Made by a program: the position numbers and the translations under genes. From the NCBI GenBank assembly GCA_902490355.1, contig CABUDN010000017.1:1-23736 (forward strand): a DNA stretch of 23,736 nt, written 5' to 3'. The notes below the pieces were generated by a model. The model did no database searches and had not been told where the DNA came from. It saw nothing but the letters and a program-made list of their open reading frames with translations. Shown here piece after piece: positions 14,087-20,439 of the stretch. This stretch comes from an uncultured Oscillibacter sp. Lineage in GTDB: Bacteria > Bacillota > Clostridia > Oscillospirales > Oscillospiraceae. The stretch's first letter is position 1. Every line of letters begins with the position of its first letter.

Positions 14087-14875
14087 ATGACGCTGGATCT
14101 CCATAGTCTCGCCGGGGTACTGATCCCCTTTGCCGGCACATCCCTGGGAGCTGCCGGAGTCCTGTTTTTAAAGCGGGATCTGACATTGGGACTGCGGCGG
14201 GGTCTGACCGGATTTGCCGCCGGTGTGATGGTGGCCGCCTCCATCTGGAGCCTGCTCATCCCGGCAATCGACCGGTCCGCCTCCTTGGGCGTGTGGGCGT
14301 TTTTCCCGGCTGCGGCAGGTTTTTGGTGCGGTATTTTGTTTTTGCTGGCACTGGACCGCCTGATTCCCCACCTGCATGTGGGCAGTGAGGAAGCGGAAGG
14401 TCCTCGCAGCACCCTGTCCAAAACCACTATGCTGGTGCTGGCCGTGACGATCCACAACATCCCCGAAGGCATGGCTGTCGGAGCCGTCTTTGCCGGGTAT
14501 CTTTCCGGAGATTCCATGGTGACCCTGGGCGGTGCCTTGGTGCTCTCCCTGGGCATCGCCATCCAAAACTTTCCGGAAGGCGCTATCATCTCTCTGCCTC
14601 TGCGGGCCGAAGGGGTATCCCGCGGGCGCGCCCTGTGGTACGGTGTTCTCTCCGGCATTGTAGAACCCGCGGCCGCTCTCGTCACCATTTTAGGCGCTGC
14701 CATTCTGGTCCCGGCGCTGCCGTACCTGCTCAGCTTTGCCGCCGGCGCCATGCTGTATGTGGTGGTGGAGGAGCTGATCCCGGAGATGTCCGAAGGACCT
14801 CATTCCAACATCGGAACCCTGACCTTCGCCCTGGGATTTACCGTCATGATGATTCTGGATGTTGCCTTAGGCTGA
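14087..14875 (+). CDS. ZIP family divalent metal transporter
   Basis: A 262-residue polytopic membrane protein of the ZIP family, which moves zinc, iron or manganese into the cytoplasm. Family signatures are IHNIPEG (from about residue 122) and QNFPEG (about 160-165), which form the metal pathway in helices 4 and 5. A short charged loop with IPHLHVG near residues 93-99 matches the variable histidine-containing cytoplasmic loop. About eight hydrophobic segments are visible. I start at 14087 because AGAAAGGAG precedes that ATG by 7 bases; an in-frame ATG 19 codons upstream lacks this support. The gene is divergent from the DtxR-family regulator, which suggests metal-responsive control. The substrate cannot be assigned. 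Confidence 0.92.
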   Translation: MTLDLHSLAGVLIPFAGTSLGAAGVLFLKRDLTLGLRRGLTGFAAGVMVAASIWSLLIPAIDRSASLGVWAFFPAAAGFWCGILFLLALDRLIPHLHVGSEEAEGPRSTLSKTTMLVLAVTIHNIPEGMAVGAVFAGYLSGDSMVTLGGALVLSLGIAIQNFPEGAIISLPLRAEGVSRGRALWYGVLSGIVEPAAALVTILGAAILVPALPYLLSFAAGAMLYVVVEELIPEMSEGPHSNIGTLTFALGFTVMMILDVALG

Positions 14876-14883
14876 TTGTTTGA

Positions 14884-14925
14884 CAAGCACCGGAGCCGAA
14901 ATCGGTTCCGGTGCTTGCGCATTTT
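14884..14925 (+). terminator. Probable terminator after the ZIP gene
   Basis: CAAGCACCGGA pairs with TCCGGTGCTTG, extended inward by a G·T and three further pairs around an AAAT loop. The downstream tract CGCATTTT has only four T, so it is a moderate terminator. No clear promoter for nrdG was found in 14926-15008. Confidence 0.65.
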
Positions 14926-15008
14926 CCCGCTTGATGCTATGCTGAAAAAAATGCTGTCCGGACCGAATATCCCCTCCGGACCTTCTTACGGCAGGAAAGG
15001 AGATTGCG

Positions 15009-15704
15009 ATGCGGATCTGCGGACTGCAAACGTTATCCATGGTGGACTATCCCGGCAAACTGGCCGCCACCGTTTTTACCGGTGGGTGCAATTTGCGCTG
15101 TCCTTTTTGCCACAATGCCCTTCTGGTCACCCGACTGGAGGAGTCTCCCATTTTGCAGCAGGAAGAAATTCTCTCCTTCCTCAAAAGACGCCGGGGCCTT
15201 CTCGACGGCGTGGTACTCTCCGGCGGAGAACCCCTGATTCAGCCGGGCGTACCGGAATTTCTGCAAAAAGTCCGGGCTCTGGGATTTTCCATCAAGCTGG
15301 ATACCAACGGCTGCTACCCCGACGCCCTGGAAGCTCTGCTGGCCCAGGGTCTGGTGGATTATGCGGCGATGGACGTCAAGAATACACCGGAGAAATACGC
15401 GCAAACCGTGGGCATTCCGGACTTCGACCCAACTGTGATTGCCCGCAGCGCCGCCGTGCTTGCACAAAGCGGCGTGGATTATGAACTGCGGACCACCGTG
15501 GTCCGGGAACTCCACACCGCTGCAGACATTGCCGCCATCGGTGCTTGGATGCAGGGTGCGCCCCGGTATTTTCTTCAGTGCTTTGTGGATTCCGGCGCCT
15601 TGATTTCCCCGGGTTTTCACGCCCCTGACCGGGCGGATCTGGAGAAGATGCTTCAGGCAGCCCGCCCGTTTTTCGGGGAAACCACGCTGCGGGGTGTAGA
15701 CTAA
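15009..15704 (+). CDS. nrdG: Anaerobic ribonucleoside-triphosphate reductase activating protein
   Basis: A 231-residue radical-SAM activase that generates the glycyl radical on NrdD. The cluster motif CNLRCPFC places cysteines at 27, 31 and 34, just after VDYPGKLAATVFTGG. SAM-binding signatures follow at VLSGGEPLIQ and KLDTNG. It is longer than the E. coli-type NrdG (about 154 residues) and has the fuller barrel of the clostridial/Thermotoga type. GGAAAGGAG lies 6 bases before the ATG. It precedes nrdD, the reverse of the common nrdD-nrdG order, and is separated from it by 153 bases carrying a second promoter. The nrdG stop codon lies inside the first NrdR-like box. Confidence 0.93.
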   Translation: MRICGLQTLSMVDYPGKLAATVFTGGCNLRCPFCHNALLVTRLEESPILQQEEILSFLKRRRGLLDGVVLSGGEPLIQPGVPEFLQKVRALGFSIKLDTNGCYPDALEALLAQGLVDYAAMDVKNTPEKYAQTVGIPDFDPTVIARSAAVLAQSGVDYELRTTVVRELHTAADIAAIGAWMQGAPRYFLQCFVDSGALISPGFHAPDRADLEKMLQAARPFFGETTLRGVD

Positions 15705-15713
15705 ATATTGTGT
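15698..15713 (+). promoter_or_regulatory. NrdR box candidate 1
   Basis: AGACTAAATATTGTGT matches 14 of 16 positions of the NrdR consensus ACACWATATATWGTGT. It overlaps the nrdG stop codon and lies upstream of the nrdD promoter. Confidence 0.7.
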
Positions 15714-15738
15714 CCATTGTCTTTTGTGCTGAATTTTT

Positions 15739-15754
15739 TCACAATATCTTGTAG
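15739..15754 (+). promoter_or_regulatory. NrdR box candidate 2
   Basis: TCACAATATCTTGTAG matches 12 of 16 positions of the NrdR consensus. Its centre is 41 bases from that of box 1, close to four helical turns, as expected for paired NrdR sites on one face of the DNA. It ends 9 bases before the -35 element. Confidence 0.65.
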
Positions 15755-15763
15755 CTTCTTGCA

Positions 15764-15792
15764 TTGACTTCCCCGACTGACCCGCATAGAAT
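15764..15792 (+). promoter_or_regulatory. Promoter of nrdD
   Basis: TTGACT (15764-15769) and TAGAAT (15787-15792) are separated by 17 bases, directly downstream of the paired NrdR-like boxes. Transcription should start near 15798-15800. Confidence 0.8.
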
Positions 15793-15793
15793 A

Positions 15794-15830
15794 GATGGTG
15801 CGGCGGCTTGCTGTAAGCCGCCGCACCATC
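15794..15830 (+). promoter_or_regulatory. 5' leader hairpin of nrdD mRNA
   Basis: A perfect 16-bp stem, GATGGTGCGGCGGCTT with AAGCCGCCGCACCATC around a GCTGT loop, starts two bases after the -10 box and ends 27 bases before the nrdD ATG. No T run follows, so it is not a terminator. It may protect the mRNA 5' end or affect translation; part of the left arm may fall upstream of the true start site. Confidence 0.7.
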
Positions 15831-15857
15831 TGATTATAAGAGAAAGCAGGGACGCGC

Positions 15858-18239
15858 ATGTATCAGGTTGTGAAACGGGACGGAACCATCGCTCCGTTTG
15901 ATATTTCGAAAATCTCGGTTGCCATCACCAAAGCCTTTGAAGCCACCAAAAAGGCATACAATCCCGACATCATCGACCTGTTGGCACTGAAAGTCACCGC
16001 GGACTATCAGGACAAAATCCAAAATGATCAGATCTCCGTGGAAGACATTCAGGACAGTGTGGAGGACATTCTCAGCAAAGCGGGCTACGCCGATGTAGCC
16101 AAGGCCTACATTCTGTACAGAAAACAGCGGGAGAAGATCCGCAACCTGAAATCCACCATGCTGGACTACAAGGAACTGGTGGACAACTATGTCAAAGTCA
16201 ACGACTGGCGGGTGAAGGAAAACTCCACGGTTACCTATTCGGTGGGCGGATTGATTCTCTCCAACTCCGGCGCCATTACCGCCAACTACTGGCTCAGCGA
16301 AATCTACGATCCTGAGGTTGCCGAAGCCCACAAAAGCGGCGACATGCATATCCACGACCTGTCCATGCTCACCGGCTACTGTGCCGGATGGAGCCTCAAG
16401 CAGCTGATTCAGCAGGGTCTGGGCATTCCCGGAAAGATCAACTCCTCCCCGGCCAGCCATCTGTCCACACTGTGCAACCAGATGGTCAATTTCCTGGGCA
16501 TCATGCAAAACGAGTGGGCCGGTGCGCAGGCATTCTCTTCCTTTGATACCTATCTGGCGCCTTTTGTACGCACGGATCACCTCACGCAAAAAGAGGTCAA
16601 GCAGTGCATCCAGTCCTTTGTCTACGGCGTGAACACCCCTTCCCGCTGGGGCACCCAGGCACCGTTTTCCAACATCACCCTGGACTGGACGGTTCCCAAG
16701 GATCTGGAACACCTTCCGGCCATTGTGGGCGGCAAGGAGCAGGATTTCACCTACGGCGAGTGCAAAAAGGAAATGGACATGGTGAACAAGGCGTTCATCG
16801 AGATCATGACCGAGGGCGACGCCGACGGCCGGGGCTTCCAGTACCCCATTCCCACCTACTCCATTACCAAGGACTTTGACTGGAGTGAAACGGAGAACAA
16901 CCGCCTGCTCTTTGAGATGACCGCCAAATACGGCACGCCCTATTTCTCCAACTACATCAACTCGGATATGGAGCCTTCCGACGTGCGCAGTATGTGCTGC
17001 CGCCTGCGTCTGGACCTGCGGGAGCTGCGCAAGAAGTCCGGCGGCTACTTCGGTTCCGGTGAATCCACCGGTTCCGTGGGTGTGGTGACCATCAATCTGC
17101 CCCGGATTGCCTACCTGTCCCAGACGCCGGAGGAGTTCTATGAGCGCCTGGACCACATCATGGATGTGGCGGCCCGGTCTTTGAAAACCAAGCGCACGGT
17201 CATCACCCGCCTGATGGATATCGGCCTGTATCCTTACACCAAACACTACCTGGGCACCTTTGCCAACCACTTCTCCACCATCGGCCTGATCGGCATGAAC
17301 GAAGTGGGCCTCAACGCCAAATGGCTGCGCAAGGATCTGACCCATCCCGAGACCCAGGCCTTTGCCAAGGATGTCCTCAACCACATGCGCGAGCGCCTGA
17401 GCGATTATCAGGAGCAGTACGGGGACCTCTACAATCTGGAGGCCACCCCTGCCGAGTCCACCACCTACCGGCTGGCCAAGCACGATGTGGCGCTCTATCC
17501 CGATATCATCACCGCCGCCAAGAATCCCGGGGATACCCCCTATTACACCAACAGTTCTCATCTGCCCGTGGGGTACACCGCCGACATTTTTGACGCCCTG
17601 GCCATTCAGGACGAGCTTCAGACCCTCTACACCTCCGGCACGGTTTTCCACGCTTTCCTGGGCGAAAAGCTGCCGGACTGGAAGGCCGCAGCCAATTTGG
17701 TACGCAAGATTGCTGAGAACTTCCAGCTCCCCTATTACACCATCTCTCCGACTTATTCCATCTGCCCGGAGCACGGCTATCTCTCCGGCGAACACGCCGT
17801 CTGCCCGCAGTGCGGCAAAACCTGCGAGGTCTGGAGCCGCATCACCGGCTACTACCGTCCCGTGCAGAACTGGAACGACGGCAAGGTACAGGAATTCCAC
17901 GACCGCAAGACGTATGATATTCCCGCCTCTCACCTGGAAGGCCGCCGCCTGTGCGACCGGCAGCAGGAAAAAACATCCGACACCGCGCAGCCCACTCCCC
18001 CTTCCCAGCAGGACGGACTGTTCCTCTTCACCACGCAGACCTGTCCCAACTGCAAAATTGCCAAGCGCGAGCTGGACAAGGCCGGTCTTTCCTATCAGGT
18101 ATGCGATGTAGCGCAGAACCGGGATCTGGTGGACCGCTACGGCATCCAGCAGGCTCCCACCCTCGTCGTCTGCCATGACGGACAGGTAGAAAAGCTGGTC
18201 AACGCGTCCGTGATCAAGCAGTACATCACCCATCTGTAA
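15858..18239 (+). CDS. nrdD: Anaerobic ribonucleoside-triphosphate reductase with C-terminal redoxin domain
   Basis: A 793-residue class III ribonucleotide reductase that makes deoxynucleotides without oxygen. An ATP-cone allosteric domain occupies about residues 1-95 (YQVVKRDGTIAPFDISKI). The catalytic barrel includes MCCRLRLDLREL, with C380-C381 where the thiyl cysteine is expected. Cysteines 636, 649, 652 and 656 (CPEHGY and CPQCGKTC) form the zinc site. RITGYYRPVQNW holds the glycyl-radical residue G664. After a Pro/Gln-rich linker, residues about 720-793 form a glutaredoxin/thioredoxin-like domain with CPNC at 729-732 and a later QAPTLVV segment carrying the fold's cis-proline. The fusion suggests electrons come from a dithiol rather than formate, and trxB follows immediately. 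Upstream are NrdR-like boxes and a leader hairpin. Confidence 0.95.
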   Translation: MYQVVKRDGTIAPFDISKISVAITKAFEATKKAYNPDIIDLLALKVTADYQDKIQNDQISVEDIQDSVEDILSKAGYADVAKAYILYRKQREKIRNLKSTMLDYKELVDNYVKVNDWRVKENSTVTYSVGGLILSNSGAITANYWLSEIYDPEVAEAHKSGDMHIHDLSMLTGYCAGWSLKQLIQQGLGIPGKINSSPASHLSTLCNQMVNFLGIMQNEWAGAQAFSSFDTYLAPFVRTDHLTQKEVKQCIQSFVYGVNTPSRWGTQAPFSNITLDWTVPKDLEHLPAIVGGKEQDFTYGECKKEMDMVNKAFIEIMTEGDADGRGFQYPIPTYSITKDFDWSETENNRLLFEMTAKYGTPYFSNYINSDMEPSDVRSMCCRLRLDLRELRKKSGGYFGSGESTGSVGVVTINLPRIAYLSQTPEEFYERLDHIMDVAARSLKTKRTVITRLMDIGLYPYTKHYLGTFANHFSTIGLIGMNEVGLNAKWLRKDLTHPETQAFAKDVLNHMRERLSDYQEQYGDLYNLEATPAESTTYRLAKHDVALYPDIITAAKNPGDTPYYTNSSHLPVGYTADIFDALAIQDELQTLYTSGTVFHAFLGEKLPDWKAAANLVRKIAENFQLPYYTISPTYSICPEHGYLSGEHAVCPQCGKTCEVWSRITGYYRPVQNWNDGKVQEFHDRKTYDIPASHLEGRRLCDRQQEKTSDTAQPTPPSQQDGLFLFTTQTCPNCKIAKRELDKAGLSYQVCDVAQNRDLVDRYGIQQAPTLVVCHDGQVEKLVNASVIKQYITHL

Positions 18240-18245
18240 TCTTCC

Positions 18246-18273
18246 GGCGGGAGGGGCCTGCGCCCTTCCCGCC
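18246..18273 (+). other. Intercistronic hairpin between nrdD and trxB
   Basis: GGCGGGAGGGGC pairs with GCCCTTCCCGCC over 12 positions, one of them G·U, around a 4-base loop. Only GTTT follows several bases later, so it is not a good terminator. It could stabilise the upstream nrdD message after processing or reduce read-through into trxB. Confidence 0.5.
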
Positions 18274-18294
18274 GCCCGTTTGGAGGAACTTTGT

Positions 18295-19218
18295 ATGCAC
18301 GAGCATTTTGACCTCATCATCGTGGGGGCAGGTCCCGCCGGTCTGACTGCCGCCGTCTATGCCCGGCGCGCGGGACGCTCGGTTTTGGTTTTGGAACGCA
18401 GCAGCATCGGCGGGCAGATTGCTTCCGCTCCCAAGGTGGAGAACTACCCCGGGTTTTCCGCCATCTCCGGTGCGGAGCTGGCGGAACGGCTCTATACCCA
18501 GGCCGAGGACCTGGGGGCCCGGATTGAACTGGAAACCGTGACCTCCATTGTTCCCGGCCCGGTCCATACCGTCACTACGGACTATGGAACCTACACCGCG
18601 ACTGCGGTGATTCTGGCCACCGGCACCGTCCACCGCGCTCTGGGGCTCCCCGGTGAGGATACGCTCTCCGGTATCTCCTACTGTGCCGTCTGCGACGGCG
18701 CATTCTACCAGGGACGGGATGTGGCCGTATGCGGCGGGGGCAGCTCCGCCCTTCAGGAATCCCTCTTTCTCTCCGATCTGTGCCGCCATGTGACCCTGAT
18801 CCACCGGCGGCAGGAATTCCGGGGAGACCCCATTTTGCTGGAAGCTCTGCAAACCCGGAGCAACGTCACAATCCTTCCGGAGACCCGCATCGCGGCTCTG
18901 GAAAGCCGGGACGGTGCCCTGACCGGCCTGCTTCTGGAGCATGCCGTCTCCGGTACCCAGTCTCACCTGGATGTGGATGGTCTTTTTGCAGCCGTTGGCC
19001 AGCAGCCGGACACCGCACTGTCCCAGGCCCTGGGAATCGCCGGAGAAGACGGCTATATCCCCGCCGGAGAGGACTGCCGCACTGCCATCGGCGGTATCTT
19101 TGTCGCCGGAGACTGCCGTACCAAGGACGTCCGGCAGCTGACCACTGCCTGCGCTGACGGCGCATCCGCCGCTCTGGCCGCCTGCCGGTGGTGTGTCGGC
19201 CAGACCCCAACAGGCTGA
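18295..19218 (+). CDS. trxB: Thioredoxin reductase (FAD- and NAD(P)H-dependent)
   Basis: A 307-residue low-molecular-weight thioredoxin reductase. The FAD-binding motif GAGPAG lies at 11-16, the redox-active CAVC at C130-C133, the nucleotide-binding motif GGGSSALQE near 147-155 with HRRQEFR after it, and the FAD-closing motif FVAGDC near the end. HRR suggests NADPH use. GGAGGA lies 7 bases before the ATG at 18295; an upstream in-frame TTG overlaps that ribosome site and was rejected. It is the first gene after the redoxin-fused nrdD, 55 bases away, so it probably reduces the NrdD redoxin domain. A specialised reductase for another redoxin remains possible. Confidence 0.92.
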   Translation: MHEHFDLIIVGAGPAGLTAAVYARRAGRSVLVLERSSIGGQIASAPKVENYPGFSAISGAELAERLYTQAEDLGARIELETVTSIVPGPVHTVTTDYGTYTATAVILATGTVHRALGLPGEDTLSGISYCAVCDGAFYQGRDVAVCGGGSSALQESLFLSDLCRHVTLIHRRQEFRGDPILLEALQTRSNVTILPETRIAALESRDGALTGLLLEHAVSGTQSHLDVDGLFAAVGQQPDTALSQALGIAGEDGYIPAGEDCRTAIGGIFVAGDCRTKDVRQLTTACADGASAALAACRWCVGQTPTG

Positions 19219-19246
19219 GCGTGGTCTGCTTCAATTCTACAATTTG

Positions 19247-19284
19247 AAAAAAGACAGCCCCAAAGGAAATTTCCTTTGGGGCTG
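19247..19284 (-). terminator. Bidirectional terminator between trxB and the metal-binding lipoprotein gene
   Basis: A 30-base perfect palindrome (19255-19284, arms CAGCCCCAAAGGAAA/TTTCCTTTGGGGCTG) separates convergent genes. On the minus strand it is followed by TCTTTTTT and would end the znuA-like transcript efficiently. On the plus strand only CCTTTCT follows, so it is weaker for trxB. Confidence 0.88.
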
Positions 19285-19300
19285 CCTTTCTATTCCGTTC

Positions 19301-20254
19301 TTAAAAATACTCCCGCAGAGTCTCCAGATTCCGCTCCATCAGAGAGCAATACGTTGCTCCGCTCTCCAGCTCCTGGGACGACACATTGTGGCAGGTATGG
19401 AACATGGCGGTCTGGGCTCCGGCCGCCTCGGCAATGCTGTCCGCCACCAGGTGGTTGGAAAACTCAATGTACCACACCGTGGGAATCTGTTCCTCCCGCA
19501 CCTTGTCCGTCAAAAATGCCACGGTCGCGGCGGACGGCTCCGTCTGGGTACTGCATCCCGGGAAGGCGGCATAATACGTCAAGCCGAACTCCTCGGCAAA
19601 GTAGCGCAGGGGGAACCGATCCCCAAAGACAATGGTCTTGTCTTTACATCCGGCAAAGAAGTCCGCAAATTCCTGATCCAGGACTTCAATCTGCTGCGCA
19701 TACGCTTCCGCCCCTTCGGTATACAGCTGAGCATTGTCCGCGTCCAGCTCCGCCATTTTCGCGCCGATGGCCCGGGTAATGGCCGCCGCATTCTTGGGAG
19801 AGGTCCACACATGTTCATCCATCTCCCGAACCTCACCCTCGCCATGGTCCTCATGGCCGGGCAGTTCTTCCATTCCCTCCACAGTCTCTTCTTCCAGAAG
19901 TTCCACACAGTCGATCATCCGCAGAGTCTGGCCCTTCGGCTCAACGGCAGAGAGGATGGTCTCCACCCAGGCATCCGATTCTCCGCCCAGGTACAAAAAC
20001 AGGTCACACTCCTGTACCGCCAGAATATCCGCGGGGGTCGGCTCGTAGGAGTGACTCTCCGCCCCCGGCGGCAGCAGCAGTGACACCTCCGCCTTATCGC
20101 CTGCGGCTGCCCGGGCAAAATCATAGGCCGGGAATACCGTGGCCACCACCTTCAGAGTTTCTGATTGTTCCTCATTTGTCTCCTCCGTGGAAGACGCTCC
20201 GCAGCCGGAGAGCAGCAGACAGATTCCCAGCAACATGCAAATCCATTTCTTCAC
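19301..20254 (-). CDS. Zinc/manganese ABC transporter substrate-binding lipoprotein (ZnuA-like)
   Basis: A 317-residue cluster A-I metal-binding protein that would deliver Zn or Mn to an ABC permease. The signal peptide ends in the lipobox LSGC with C18 lipidated. Metal ligands expected in the family are visible at H68 (ESHSYEPT) and H148 (DEHVW). The third canonical histidine, normally in a HDAF-like motif, is absent: the matching segment is VFGDRFPLRYFAEEFGL. A short acidic/His loop (GHEDHGEG, from about 133) replaces the long His-rich loop of ZnuA. The start is GTG at 20252-20254 with AAAGGAA upstream. A Fur/Zur-like box lies at its promoter. No permease or ATPase gene is beside it. Zinc is the likelier substrate, inferred from the box and loop. 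Confidence 0.88.
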   Translation of the reverse strand: MKKWICMLLGICLLLSGCGASSTEETNEEQSETLKVVATVFPAYDFARAAAGDKAEVSLLLPPGAESHSYEPTPADILAVQECDLFLYLGGESDAWVETILSAVEPKGQTLRMIDCVELLEEETVEGMEELPGHEDHGEGEVREMDEHVWTSPKNAAAITRAIGAKMAELDADNAQLYTEGAEAYAQQIEVLDQEFADFFAGCKDKTIVFGDRFPLRYFAEEFGLTYYAAFPGCSTQTEPSAATVAFLTDKVREEQIPTVWYIEFSNHLVADSIAEAAGAQTAMFHTCHNVSSQELESGATYCSLMERNLETLREYF

Positions 20255-20275
20255 GTGGTTTGATTCCTTTCAATT

Positions 20276-20290
20276 TGAGAATGATTTTCA
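20276..20290 (-). promoter_or_regulatory. Fur/Zur-family operator candidate
   Basis: TGAGAATGATTTTCA (plus strand) is a 7-1-7 palindrome of the form TGAnAAT-N-ATTnTCA and matches 13 of 14 defined positions, or close to it, of the Fur-family box TGATAATNATTATCA. It covers the predicted transcription start of the metal-binding lipoprotein gene. Zur is the most likely ligand given the gene; Fur or PerR cannot be excluded. Confidence 0.7.
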
Positions 20291-20297
20291 GTTGGAT

Positions 20298-20326
20298 ATC
20301 ATAGCACGCCTCATGAAGAATTGCAA
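20298..20326 (-). promoter_or_regulatory. Promoter of the ZnuA-like gene
   Basis: On the minus strand TTGCAA (20321-20326) and TATGAT (20298-20303) are separated by 17 bases. The Fur/Zur-like box begins 7 bases downstream of the -10 element. Confidence 0.75.
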
Positions 20327-20357
20327 GTCATCCGTGTCGTTTTTCCACAGGTATTCA

Positions 20358-20397
20358 AAAAACCGGACAGCATGCCGCAGCATCCTGTCCGGTTTTT
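20358..20397 (-). terminator. Intrinsic terminator of pepD
   Basis: CCGGACAG pairs with CTGTCCGG, extended by five A-T pairs, around a 14-base loop. T runs flank both sides, with six T on the minus strand. It lies 42 bases beyond the pepD stop and upstream of the ZnuA-like promoter, insulating the two minus-strand genes. Confidence 0.9.
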
Positions 20398-20439
20398 CTG
20401 ATGTTCAGATCGGCAGAAAAGAAGCCGGTCAAGCGTCTC

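Noticed and set aside
14876..15484. A 202-residue plus-strand frame overlapping nrdG
   Set aside because: It overlaps the radical-SAM activase in another frame, runs through a terminator hairpin and has no motif.
15834..18320. An 828-residue open frame on the minus strand covering nrdD
   Set aside because: It mirrors the high-GC codon usage of nrdD, shows no recognisable motif and would erase a certain gene.
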